Made by a program: the position numbers and the translations under genes
Shown here: in pieces, positions 24,566 through 36,651 of the stretch
Layout of the letters: the number at the start of each line of letters is the position of its first letter
How positions within the stretch are numbered: the stretch's first letter is position 1
Assembly: GCA_905331475.1 (NCBI GenBank)
Contig: CAJNYU010002210.1
Coordinates: 62,001-126,000 of the forward strand
Reading direction: 5' to 3'
Length of the DNA stretch: 64,000 bases
From: Rotaria socialis
Lineage: Eukaryota; Rotifera; Eurotatoria; Philodinida; Philodinidae
The notes under the pieces: model-generated
Told to the model about the DNA's origin: nothing
Databases searched by the model: none
The model's input: the letters and a program-made list of their open reading frames with translations, nothing else

Positions 24566-27500
24566 TCATTTATTAGTAGAAGAATTTTTCATTTCAATTT
24601 CCCATTGTTCTCCTTCATATGTAATCCATTGACCTAACGTTTTCAGAAATTCGTGAGCATAGACATCTTTAATCCAATGTTCAGGTAAATTTTTATAACC
24701 ATAATAAGCTCCAGCCAATTGTCCATAAATAGCAGCTGTTGTATCTGTATCATCACCAAGATTAACAGCGGCAAGAGCACCTTTTTCGAACGAATCACCA
24801 TCAGACCAAAAAGCCCATAAAGCAGCTTCCAGGGCTTTGACAATAAAACCTTTTCCTCGAATACCACCGTTATAGCCACGCGTTCTTTTGTACGATCCTT
24901 TAGCAATCTTTTCAATCTCTTGGTGTAATGGTTCTTCACCGAACCAATGTCTATGTTTAGAATAAAAGTTCTTAGCAAGTATTTGTTTCTTTGTAAATCC
25001 ATGAAGCGCAGCTACAATTAATGCGCCGTAGAATCGACAAGCATCATAAGCCTGCTTGTCACCATGAGTGATCTCCCCACTTCGACCCGAAAATTCGATT
25101 GCAGCGTATTTATTTCGAAAGAAGAAAAGAGGTACTGGGGCTAGTCGCATCAACGCTCCGTTACCTGCAACGTCATTTTCGCTACAATACGGATCGAATT
25201 CATCAAGCATGTTCAAATTTGAAAGCTTGTCTATTTGCTCATATGGAATGCTTTTTTCCTTTGCAAATTTCTTTTGACGACGTTCAAATTCACGCAATGA
25301 TTGACTAGTAGCTGCACCTATGTCGAAACATTGCCCAGTCGATGACATATATCCGAATCTGTACCACCATTTATAGCGAACTAATTGATCATAGGGAATG
25401 AAATCGCGACGAGCCAATAATGAATTAGCTAAGCAGAGGGCCATTGAAGTATCATCAGTGAACTAAGAGAATAATATATATATAATAGTTTTCTCAGAGA
25501 AAAAACATCAATCTAAAATATTTCTCTACTGATCCGAAACAAAATGTATTGATACTTCATATAATATGCATACAGAACTTACAAAATCTTTAGCAATTTC
25601 AAACGACAAAAATAGTACTATGAATGTGAACGAATCACAAAACCAAAAATGAAAAACAATTTTCATCTAATTCGCTGATTATTCGATTCTATCTTTGAAT
25701 AATATTACGTCATTCTAGTTATTGCAATGTTTCAAGTGTTTGAAACATGTTGTAATAAAGAATTAGAGAGTATTTATTGTTAGTGATCATTTCATTCATT
25801 GAAAGAACTCTAAATAGAGTAAAAAGAATCTAATGAGACATACAAATGAGTAATAATTATTCAAGGAAAATGTATTGAATTGATATAACAGTTTTTAAAT
25901 GAAATTTCATAATACAAAGTTGCTAACACTCAAAGTTATTCTATCTACATTTGTTTAGTATAACTATCTGATGATTTGATAAACAACTGCGAGAGAAGTT
26001 ATTTTTCAATAAACATTCTTTGGGCAATATAATTATTTCGTGATTCAAAAATTTTTATAAAAGAATATTTTAAGTAAGGCAAAACAAAATAAAGATAAAA
26101 TAACAATACTTGTCCTGTTAGGAGGCTCCAAGTTCCTCCTCCTGTCAGCTGTGTAACTGGATTAGCTTTCATATATGCGTGAGGTCTAAATTCGACATGT
26201 GCTCCAAGAGCATCTCCTAATGCCATTCCGATGATAGAGCCTTGGATACGATCTAAAACGGTTTCGTCGATTGGACCAGATGGGGCTTCCATTTTTAATT
26301 CATCAGGTTTTTTTATTGACATCGTTTCAAAGTCTTCCGAAATTGGCATCGTATCATTTTCTTGCCATTGTAGATCTAGCCATTTCTTTTCTACCAAATA
26401 ATACAATAATAAGCCACGTTATTTTCTTATGTTTATCGAGGTAGAAGTATATTAGGCTTCTCAAGAGTTAGAATATTTTCTAGTTCACAATTAACTTGTC
26501 ATTGATTTGGAGTATATATATTCTTGTATAAAATTATTTTCGTTTACATATTGGCACAATCTTAAGACTGAATAACACTCCGAAAACGCATTCTATAGCG
26601 ATGTCAATGAACACGTGATAGATGATTTCGAGTAGAACAAGTTTCTCGTAATATCTTTACTCGACTGATAATAATGTTTTTTTAAGAGTGAAGATATAAT
26701 AATGAGTAGGATAGATAAATTGACAGCGCTTTGCTTTTCAATATTTGAATAAATTAATACATATAATTAACAGAAAAGAACAAAGTATACTAGAAGATAC
26801 TGAACGAAACGTGGGACCATTTATACAAAGTTTATACTTATTTTATGGTTTCCCTTATTATTTTCATAATAAATATGATGTTCTATGACGAAAACTTCTT
26901 TTAAAATCTTTTCAGTTGATAATCAATATGGATAGGCGATTTAAGACAAATTGATAAATTTTTCGATTATCCTGTTGTGTATTCTGATATTTTTTTAAGG
27001 ATAACATACTAAATTTACGATAAAAAAAAAAGCAAAGTTCTAAAGAAATATTGATTAATGAACAGCAATGGAATGTTTTCATTCGCAATCTCAAAAATTG
27101 ATTACAGAGCATTGTATCGATTTCAAAATCACAAAAATGCATAAAAAAGATTGACTGCTTTCATATAATTTTTTACAATCTTTCACATGATATTTTATTT
27201 CTACTTTAATAAAATGCATGACAAGATGCAATAACAAAACACGAAGTGATCGTGTCTAAAAAAATTTTCTTTTCTTATCGTCGAATTTTCCTCGTAGAAC
27301 ATCATGTTTATATAATGAAAATAACAGGTTTTGTTTTTAATTAAATGTATTCAGTGATTCAGACATTGAAATGTAAAGCGCTATCAATTAATCTCTGCCA
27401 TGCCCTACTATAAATATTAGTAAAGGAATAAAATAACAATGTCTATTCTTTCTATTTGCAGAAGTTTTGATTGAATGCATGAAAAATAGATTTTTAAAGA

Positions 27501-28322
27501 AAATCGTGATTTGAATGAAGATTATCATTAAGTTCTAATAGAAAATACTGAAATAGACATTTTTTTTTTATTAAATGAAGAGATTTTCTTCGATTATTCT
27601 TTAGTAATGAATGATACTTGGAGAATATATCTATAAAACTAGTGACAACGAAAGATTTATTTGAATAAAAAACTGAATGACTATCTGTTTGCTTCTATGA
27701 GAATAAAAGCTAAATATATTGCAAATTTTGCCAATTAAAACAGCGAAAAACGAAAATGAAAATACTTTTATCGATTAATCTTTTTGACTGACCTGTCGAA
27801 TATTGACAATAACGATGAGTTTCATTTGAATTATCAATTTGCGGCTTTGCAAAAGTTTTACTATTAGAATCTTCTTGTTCGTTGAACATGATAGAAGAAC
27901 TATTATGATGATCATCTAAATCAAAGTCGAATGCAAACATTTGATATTGATATTCTAAAGAAAAATCTAATTAAATAATTACTAAGATGATATGAATTTC
28001 TGCCTTTTATAGGGAAATCTTCACCATTTTCATCGTTTGCAGAAATATCAGCAGAATTTTTCGATGATTTATCATTATTAAGTTGATTAGATTCATATTG
28101 AGAAAGAACAGGAGATCTTCTTTGTGTTTCATTTGAGAATTGATCAACTCGAAAATGAACAATAGAATTAGATATTTGTTCTTGATTCTTCTTTGAAGCA
28201 GCACTTGATAATCGTGATTCTCTTAAATTGCCATCGACATCTCTCGAATTATTATTTAATATACGTTTAGAATCAAAGGATGCATTCAAATGAAATTTAT
28301 TGTCTTCGGTTTCGTCGGACAT
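24566..28322 (-). CDS. ADP-ribosylglycohydrolase, paralogue 2, with N-terminal extension
   Basis: The catalytic part is two exons. Exon 26390-26110 carries GSIIGMALGDALGAHVEF. Exon 25462-24566 begins FTDDTSMALCLAN and holds GNGALMRLAPVP, GKGFIVKALEAALWAFW and NLGDDTDTTAA. They are joined in phase 0 across a 647-nt intron that cuts exactly before the first metal motif; paralogue 1 has no intron there. Upstream exons 28322-28004 and 27954-27793 encode an Asn/Ser-rich disordered region. Their phase matches the acceptor at 26391-26392, giving 552 residues if joined, but the 1.4-kb intron between is long for this genome. If they are a separate gene, translation could start at ATG 26347-26349 (378 residues). 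The intron 28003-27955 would be GC-AG (AAAAG/GCAGAA...TTTAG). Confidence 0.8.
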
Positions 28323-30288
28323 TTTTTTAAATCTATTTAAACCTAATAAATTAATCTAAATAATAGATAGACAATTTTTCATCGATATCAAAAAATATTT
28401 TTCACAGTAGTTGATCAAAAAACACCATCTGAGTTTTTTTCGTTTGTATCTAAAATGTTGTTGCTAAGTTTGTGTTGCTAGGTAAAATGACATACTCTGT
28501 TCTTTTTCTTCCTTTTTTTTTTGTTTCTTTCTTTCCTTCTGTTTGCTTCGACAACATCGGTAACAACAGCAAGTATAAAAACATTGCCTTGCTTAAATCT
28601 AAACGGAAGCGACGACACATGAACGCAAAAAGCGGTGTGAAACAAGCCTCAACGAAAAAATAAAAACAGACTGTTATTATATTATTTTTCCACGAAAAAA
28701 TAACAGTCAAAAACAAACACGTGAAATAATAGCTACTTGTCTAGCAAAGAACAAGAAAAATGCTTTCAGTTTTTAGTCAGAATTATAACAACCAGAAATT
28801 ATGAATAGCTCTGACCAAAACAAATATTTTTTATTCATCGATCAATATGCGTTTTACAAAAATCATTCTCAATAAAACACCTGCACAAAAATATCGACAA
28901 ATAAAACATTTTATGAGTTATACTAACGTTGACTTTTGTCCTAAAAGGTTTTTTTAAGAACAAGTCGAGAAAAAAGCTCTTGGCGAACAACATCTAATTT
29001 TATTTTCTAGTGATTTATATAAAAGCGAAGAGAATAATTTTGATATTCATTGCAAGGGTCATAAAAATTAAAAAATCTAAAATATAGACGGCGAAAGCCA
29101 GTAAACATGTAATTCATATTAAATTGAGTTGACAAGTTACTTTTATTAAAAATACTTTTATTCATACGAATAATCTTCGAAAGAAATAAATGATATTGAA
29201 TTTACAATATTTTGTTGTTTTGTTTTGTTTTATATAAATATTTCAATATTATCTATCAGCAAAAGTCAATGATCGATTTTCAATCTATAATTAGTTTTTA
29301 ATTGCAAATAAATCATAGACTAGAGGTTATAGCTAGAAATCTAATAAAACCTACATTGTTCATTTAAAAAATTGAGAGTATATTTTCAAAAAACTCTTTC
29401 AAATTCAAATAATACTTTTAAAATTTTTATTTGACATTAAATTTTTGTCTTGCATGAGAAAATTTTCGAATATTTACATCAAAATTAAACGATTATCAAA
29501 ACAATTATATCTGTAACAGTTGCATAAGAAATATATACAAATAATACCAGTGAATTTTTTGCTGGAAGATATTTCTGAAATAAGAAAAATAATTCCATAT
29601 TGAAAATCCACTTGAAAGAAAGTTTTTTTTCCTGATTCTTTATCCTTATAGACGTACATGATCGATTTGGAATTTGAAGAATATTCCGAAGAATAGAAAG
29701 TCTGTTCAGGTTCAAAATCGTTGGAAATCTAAAAAAAATTTTGTCTCATTTTTGAATAGCTTATGTTAGTTCAAAGCATTTTCTCAAAGAAAATGGAAAT
29801 ATGAAAAACTGTATTGATTTATATATATAGACTTACTATTAACAATTAACTTAAAGTATCTTTATCATATAACGAAAGTTGAGTCAACAAGTTTAGAAGA
29901 GAAGAGTTGTTTTTATTAGTTAGCCAGAGTACTCGATAGTAAATCGATGGAAAACTCATGTTTGAAATGCATTTTGAAATGAGTCTCATTGAAAATGTAA
30001 TATAATCAATGTTTTGTATTATTTGAAATCATTTTAAAAGTTCAATCGAATTCTTTTTCTTCTTTGTTGTCGAAAAATAATTCTACGATAAATTTCTCAT
30101 TATACTATAGATCATGTTGATGTTAATTAGATTACGAATTTTTATTTTAAAAGAATAATTCGAATACGATGAAAAGTAGCTGAAGTTTATTTATTTAAAA
30201 AAATTAATCTAAATAATTCTAGATGAAATCTTAATCAAAGGAATCGAAAATATAGTTTTATTGAATAATAAATATTCTTGACAATGTT
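28323..30288. other. intergenic, nothing recognised
   Basis: About 2 kb with no protein-like frame. The ARH2 promoter is expected near 28323-28500. Overlapping frames on both strands at 28450-28716 are low-complexity and not supported. Confidence 0.5.
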
Positions 30289-31169
30289 TTAAGCTCGATT
30301 AGATACAGTTAATGATACATTAGCAATACGATGTTTTCTTGGTCATATTTCGGGTAAACAAGCAATAAAAACAAGTGGCATTAGAAGTTGAACAAGATAA
30401 TGTGTATAATATAAATAATAATAGGTTATTTCATCAATAAATGTTGGAATAAAATTAATTCTTATAGGTGAAACTAAAGCTAAAGGAAACCAAAATATAA
30501 AATAAAGTATTGAAATACTCATCAATTGTAATGTTAATTTTCTTGTTGACTGCCAATTTAATGTTCGTTTCATTTTTTTGCTTGAATCAGCACACATAAT
30601 AATGAAGTTATACTTGCAAATGGTATTAATAATGATGGTAATAATATATTTATTGTCCAATCAAATATTGATAATCAAGTAACACTATTATAACAAATAG
30701 GGTCACAAAGAAGTGATGAATAATCAAAAACATTTTCACATGTATATAAAATAGTACACGAAAAATAAAATATTGGAATTTATATATTACAGATATTATT
30801 AATGGTACATAATACCATTTTACTTTTCCTTTTTTTGTATTCATTAAATTGGAATGAAATATTAATAGATGTCTTTCAATAGAAGTCTATGTCGTTAAAA
30901 ATAAATTTGTTGATTGAAGAGAAAAGTCATACCAAATTCAAAATAAACAAACACTATTTCTATTTGGTTGAACATAACCTGTGCGAAGATATTCGAGTGC
31001 TATTGGTAATTCTGTTGTTGTGTTCAAGAATGAAACTACTGTTAATCCAATTATTGCATGATTATTTAAATGAGAACGAAATGGACGATTCTTAACAAAT
31101 TTATATAAAATATAAATTGATCTTAATATTGATGGAACTTCAATTGATGCAAATAAATATAATTTTATA
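30289..31169 (-). pseudogene. decayed rhodopsin-like 7TM receptor
   Basis: Read on the minus strand, successive frames encode membrane helices in GPCR order: LYLFASIEVPSILRSIYILY (TM1), NNHAIIGLTVVSFLNTTTEL (TM2), WYDFSLQSTNLFL followed by SIERH (TM3 and its DRY-like end), HSNLMNTKKGKVKWYYVPLI (TM4), TINILLPSLLIPFASITSLL (TM5), LMSISILYFIFWFPLALVS (TM6) and YLVQLLMPLVFIACLPE (TM7). The frame is broken. In-frame stops occur after CLF (TGA 30938-30940), inside the TM3 end (TAG near 30888), before LSIFDW (TGA) and after CLPEI (TGA), and a frameshift separates the TM4 region from the TM5 region. The 5' end abuts a 1.5-kb repeat element at 31170. The receptor type resembles orphan families expanded in bdelloids; the ligand is unknown. 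Confidence 0.65.
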
Positions 31170-32701
31170 GGAAGTGGTTATGTACACTTAGGTGTACATA
31201 GCCGCATGGCTATGTGCACTCAAGTACATTTAGCCGGCTGACTATGTGCACTCAGAGGATAGAATGAATTTATTAAGAAATTTCAAGTTACTTTTAGTCT
31301 TGCATACTCATCATTATTAACGTAAATTCGGTAGTTTAAATTTTTATGAATTTTACCTGATACATGGTTTCCTAAGATCAAGAAAAGCAAGAGTCAGCTG
31401 CTGCGCAACCAAACGAATGTAGGAAAATCACTCAATATGAATAAAATACAACTATTTTTGAAACAGTATCGGTTACCTTCTTATGCTTCTAAGACAATAA
31501 TTATATTTTAATATTTCAAACATATTTAATAGAATTGTCACGTGAAAATTTTTGCTTAGAAAACAATGGTGATTGAAAGTTCTTAAGAATAATCTCACCC
31601 GCATTCTACCCTCGCCGCATGATTGTTGATATTATGATGAAAATAAGTTTTAAATACTTTAAAAATGGCCAATATTGTTGGATTTTTTTTGTGAGGAAAC
31701 ATCTTTATTTTACCGCATTTATTTTGAAGAGAAATAACGATCTAATTATTGACTAAGGGTGGCACTTCAACTTTGATTTTAAAGGTAAAGTTACAGTTAA
31801 AACCAATAGAGAATTAATCATGAAGAGCTAAAAAATTATTTTTCACTTTAACTTGGATTCGTAAAAGTTAAATTGGTAAAGTGTCTTGCTTTAACTTTAA
31901 CATCTAAAGTGAAGTTAAGGTGCTACTCCTAATATCGACTGTTGAGTATTAACACAAGAATCAAAACTAATATGCTAGTATAAACATATACTTGTATGAA
32001 TGAAACACATGGATTCAAGTATGACAGTGTTACAGTTATTTAGTTCTACAATAGTTTATTTCTCATTATAGATCAGACTTTTGAATGTGTATATTTGATT
32101 TTTCATTGTCAATAAAAATTGCTAAACGAAATTTTGAACCGAACATTAATTAGCGTATCTTAATAGACTGCATATCTCGACGTCGAACGCTAATCAACTT
32201 CTATATATTTCGATAGTTCATTTTGTAATCCAATTATTTACGAAAAAAAATCTTGTCTTTCATGATTAACCAACGGAAGGAAGATGTAATTAAGAGAAAG
32301 TTGATACAATGTAACTTTTGTTAAATATTCTGACAATAATAAAACAGCATACATTGTTTTTCAAGAGTCATAGGGCGACACCTAGTAATGTTTCTACATT
32401 AATTAATCTTTATTGGGATGATTTACTTTTTTTTCTATATTCATTTAGTTGCGCAGCACCTGACTCGTATTTTTCTTAATATTAATAATAATGAGTACGC
32501 AAGGCTAACGGCAACTTGAAATTTCTTAATAAATTGATTCTATCCTCTGAGTACGCATAGCCAGTTGACTATACACACTTAGGTGAGGTGTACATAGCCA
32601 TGCGACTATGTACACTTAAGTGTATATAGCCAACTGGCTATGTGTACTCGAGTGCATATAACTGCATGGCTATGTGCACCTGAGTGTACATAGCCACTTC
32701 C
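31170..32701. mobile_element. 1.5-kb non-autonomous element, long inverted termini, palindromic subterminal repeats
   Basis: The ends GGAAGTGGTTATGTACACT (31170) and GTGTACATAGCCACTTCC (to 32701) are inverted copies flanked by TATA on both sides (31166-31169 and 32702-32705), a likely target duplication. Similarity continues inward for roughly 250 bases: AGAGGATAGAAT, AATTTATTAAGAAATTTCAAGTT and GTCAG-TGCTGCGCAAC all recur inverted near the right end. The subterminal zones are built of repeated palindromic units of the form GGCTATGTGCACT..AGTGCACATAGCC, about two on the left and four on the right. No transposase frame is present. A second, smaller inverted-repeat element sits inside. Confidence 0.75.
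31756..31930. mobile_element. 175-bp nested fold-back element
   Basis: The left AGGGTGGCACTTCAACTTTGA (from 31756) and right TCTAAAGTGAAGTTAAGGTGCTACTCCT (to 31930) are inverted copies. Internal tracts of TAAAGTTA/TAACTTTA extend the pairing. It lies within the 1.5-kb element, so it inserted there later or forms part of its core. Confidence 0.55.
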
Positions 32702-32705
32702 TATA

Positions 32706-33730
32706 AAAATATGATTGAATAGTTATTTAAATAATAGAATCAGAAATATGATTTTATTTTCATTCAACAGAATAGGAATATCTTATTTCATAACATTCGC
32801 TTCAATTCAATTGTTGTTAAAATTTATCAACTAAATATTCGATGACTCTTCAATTGATGTTCAACGAATTTAAATTCTTTTTTTTAATAAAAAACAACGA
32901 GAATTTACGATTCCATGATCTTTGAAAACCAAATTAATTGAAAGAATTATGAAATTGCATTGATTTCTGAATAAATATTTTTCTTATTAAAAATAAATTG
33001 GCTTCATATAATCAACCAAGCATTTTTATCTGAAGAAAATAATACAGCGGATATTTTTAATCCTCAATTACAGATTTTCAATTCATTTCTTAATGAAATT
33101 CATTTTTATGAAAAACAAAACAATAGGAAACTTATTTTTCATAGAAAATGCCATAAATTTTCTCTTCTTGGAATTTGTTGCTTCAATCGAAGATAAAAAT
33201 AAAGTATCACCATTTGAATTTCTCTTTCTTTTTTTTTGTTTGAAGATTTACAAAACTTGAAAACAAGTGGATTTCTTTCCAATGAAAAAATGATTCATTC
33301 CCGTTGTGGTGTCTGTTGTGTCATGAGATGTCAGCTGTTTTTCAACCATGTTCGATGGAAAGGTGAACTAAATATATAAATTTTCGAAAAACAAATAGAG
33401 ATATTGTTTTTTTTATTCAATAATCGCTCGATATAAAGTTGTTTAATGAGATGATCAATATTAATGTCTACGATATGAAGAGAAAAAAAGAACATACAGA
33501 AAAAAAACGGATCGATTCTCGTTTGTTCCTATTGCTAAATGTATATACGAATGAGTCATACATGTATGGTTGCGAGAATCAGTAGAAATATTTCTTTTTC
33601 TCCGCTTACTTTGCCTCTAAGGGAAAATTTCTGTATGCTGTACCCGGTTAAGAATAAGAAAGATGATGGATATTGTTAGACGAAGATATAGAACAGTTGT
33701 TATTTTGTCTTGTATTGGATATATAATAAA
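32706..33730. other. intergenic, nothing recognised
   Basis: About 1 kb between the repeat element and the zinc-transporter gene. No coding frame is supported. The transporter promoter and 5'UTR should lie in 33300-33730. Confidence 0.5.
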
Positions 33731-34765
33731 ATGAGAACACTATTGGCCAATTATTCAGTTCAAACATGGGTCAGTGCGTTAACTGGCGCTACGATTGTTG
33801 GTCTTGTTGGTGTTTTACCTCTTTTTATTTTTCCTAATGAACAAAGCAAAAGTAAACCTAACCTTGATTATATTACAGTATTTTATTTAACATTAAATAG
33901 AAGATAAACCGTATTTGGAATTGCTACTAAGTGTAGCTGTTGGCAGTCAATTAGCTGATGTTTTTTTGCATTTATTACCAGAAGCATTTTCACATCCACA
34001 CGCATCATCAACATATATTGGTCTTTGGACACTTGTCGGCCTTTTTATATTTTTTATTATTGAGCAAATATTTTCTCAAGTTCATTATAATCAAAATTTT
34101 AATTATAAATCTTGCAAAATTACACATCGAAAAAGCAAAGTATGTTTAAACATAAAATTGAGATAAAATAGTGCATTTGTTAATATTTTAGGCGACTGGA
34201 TATTTAAATTTATTAGCAAATTTTATAGATAATTTAACACATGGTGCAGCTATTGGTGGTAGTTTTGCTGTTAGCCCTTTAATAGGTGTGACAACGCTTG
34301 TTGGAATTATAATTCATGAAATTCCTCATGAAATTGGAGATTTTGCTATTCTCTTACAATCAGGTTTTGATCGTTGTCAAGCAACGAAAGCTCAATTTAT
34401 GACTGGCTTAGGAGGAATTCTTGGCGCTTCTATTGCACTTTGTTATTCAAATTTTCTTCATAGTATTTTATCGAAATTTCGTCTTTTTTTAAACTTCTCG
34501 ATTGATATTCTTGTATTTTTATTTTTTAGGCACTTTATGGGTTTTACCTTTCACAAGTGGCGCTTTTCTTTATGTAGCTTTAGTTAAAACAGTACCTGAT
34601 TTATTAAAAGAAAATGATTTAAAGTAAGATCTTTTCATTTTTAAAATCAAATTCTTAAATGATTTTTCACAATCACAATTATTTTTTAGACATTCATTTC
34701 GACAATTGATTGGTGTTCTTGGTGGTCTTCTTAGCATTTATTTTATTGTGATTTATGTTGGATAA
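33731..34765 (+). CDS. SLC39A13: ZIP-family zinc transporter, ZIP13-like
   Basis: Five exons: 33731-33851, 33901-34139, 34192-34462, 34530-34623, 34690-34765; all junctions keep frame (266 residues). Introns are 49-67 nt. ZIP13 moves Zn2+ from the Golgi/ER or vesicles to the cytosol. Key features: first helix GATIVGLVGVLPLFIF; LLSVAVGSQLADVFLHLLPEAF; YLNLLANFIDNLTHGAAIG, the TM4 metal-site motif (DN-x-THG form, as in ZIP13); HEIPHEIGDFAILL, the TM5 LZT signature; and LWVLPFTSGAFLYVALVKTVPDLL. It is shorter than human ZIP13 (about 370), with no N-terminal signal extension and a much reduced His loop. The order and wording of motifs favour ZIP13 over ZIP7. ATG 33731 is the first in-frame ATG of the exon. 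Confidence 0.88.
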
Positions 34766-36423
34766 ATTTAAAATTAATATTATTATTTATTTTTAAATGT
34801 TTTTTAAAGAAAAAAAAATGTAGTTATATAAGTAAACATATCTTCTTGTATATAAAATAAAAGTTCTGCTTCGTCTTCATAGAATTTAGCCCTATTATAT
34901 TTATAATTACTAGCTTGTTTCTATCCTAGATTTTCTATTTAAAATGATGAGTATGTTGTTGAGATAAAGGCTTTTTTCAATTACTAGATTTTATTGAAAA
35001 AAGATAAGAAGGAAATTCAAAATATTAATTAGTTTTCTTAGTCAATGATTCGTTTCAGTTCAATTTAATTCCTTCGGAAATTTTTTAATTATGTCAATAT
35101 TGATATTATTGAAAAATAGCAAATAAACCACTTTCTCTCATACCAAAAAACTCTAAATTGCTGATTGTTCAGAACTGTTTTGTATCTGTATAAAACTTTT
35201 CTTCTGTTGAAAAAGTAAAAAGAAATGATTTTGTAATTATATATGAACATTAAATAATCATTTGAATTATTAATATGTAAATTAATAGATAACAGAACCA
35301 TTACGTATCAGGGATGTTTGACTTTTACCGAAATTGCTCAATCGACGATTACCACTATTTGAGTGATTTTTACATCTAATGTAGAGGCAAGTAATTAAGG
35401 AATCCTACGCAAGCGCCCTTGAAAAAATATTCTTCAGTTGTTGAAATATTTAATTCATTCTGTGAGGACTATCGTTAAAAAAAAGATTTGTTTTTCGATA
35501 TCTTTTGGCATCTGCACGTCATCAACAATTCATCCATTTTATTTGAAATTTTAACTATAAATTCATCTTAATAACACAATAAAAACAAAATAAATTAATG
35601 TTGATCCTTATTTTTCTTAATGTTTATAAGATGATTCAAGATAAAAACTAAATCGAGATAATTTCCTTCTAATTATTATTCAACAGAAAAGCATTTATAT
35701 CTATTATATTGACAGTTAAACTAAATGAAAAAATGGTTTCTTAACTCGAGAAAACTTCAGTACGATAAAAAATCATTAACAGGCATAACTAGTGTTCTCG
35801 ATTAATCAGAAATTCATTTTTATAGTTTAAATTCTAGTTTTATGTAACGTTTTGAGTGATAGTTCTCATTATTATTGACGAATAAAAAATAAAAACAATG
35901 ATGAAACTTTTCAACTATTTAAAATATCGCAACAATCATGGAACATGTCCATGCAATGCACTCGTAGGTTTAGTTGATAAGCGCTGTTACGAAATGCATT
36001 TCGTGTCAGAAAATAGAAGTCTTTAATTAAATCCCATCAATGCAACTCTCAGAAATGAATAATTTCAGAAATTCTTGTATAATATCTTTCATTCATTTTC
36101 AGACTGATTGCTCTATTTAACATACGTTTTTAACGCTATCGGAGGGTCTTTCAAAGCGAGATCATATATAGATCCTTTAGACAATGAACATAACTTTATA
36201 ACGAAAACTAATTCGCCTTGACATTGAACTGTTTTTCAGAACAGGCTCGTGTTGTACACACTTTGTTAACAATAAATAGTAGTGGCATTATCACATTCCT
36301 GTGAAAAAGATTCTAGCTATCAGTTTTTCTTTTAAAAAAAAGTGAGTTTTCATTTTTTTTTGTGTTTTTCGCATTCTAAAGAAAACCAAAAATGATCAGT
36401 GATCATTACAAAAACATATAAAT
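34766..36423. other. intergenic, nothing recognised
   Basis: About 1.65 kb. One perfect 16-nt palindrome, ACGAAATGCATTTCGT, lies at 35989-36004. Nothing else stands out. Confidence 0.5.
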
Positions 36424-36651
36424 TCAAATGAAAACAAAATTTTTTAATATTTTTTTATGTTCACGTGTGCTATGTCCACAAAGACATTGATTGAAGACTC
36501 GTTGATGCTGAATATATTGTTGACAATGACAATTAAGACAATAACTATAATATGGTATAATACGACTATGAGCTCGTTGATGATGATGACGATTATCTCG
36601 TCTGTATATTTCATCATCATCATGTTCATTATATCCCAAAATACAACCCAT
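36424..36651 (-). CDS. small Cys/His-rich protein with possible N-terminal lipidation
   Basis: 75 residues from ATG 36649-36651. It begins MGCILG, which fits N-myristoylation of Gly2 plus palmitoylation of Cys3. The middle is Asp/Arg/His-rich. The C-terminal half has a compact metal-binding pattern, CLNCHCQQY...CLCGHSTREHK (C-x2-C-x-C, then C-x-C-x-H). The CGHS-x3-H ending recalls the Cys/His repeats of FAM221-type proteins, but at this length that is only a resemblance. The region also reads open on the plus strand, so chance cannot be excluded. No neighbouring gene lies within 1.6 kb. Confidence 0.35.
   Translation of the reverse strand: MGCILGYNEHDDDEIYRRDNRHHHQRAHSRIIPYYSYCLNCHCQQYIQHQRVFNQCLCGHSTREHKKILKNFVFI

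Noticed and set aside
30889..30954. A 66-nt GT-AG interval that would remove two receptor stops
   Set aside because: It is in phase, but removing it deletes most of TM3, and the later frameshift and stop remain.
30289..31169. Idea that TGA is read as Trp in this genome
   Set aside because: A TAG also occurs at a Trp-like site and the frame shifts, while other genes in the window use TGG for Trp and the receptor alone is broken.
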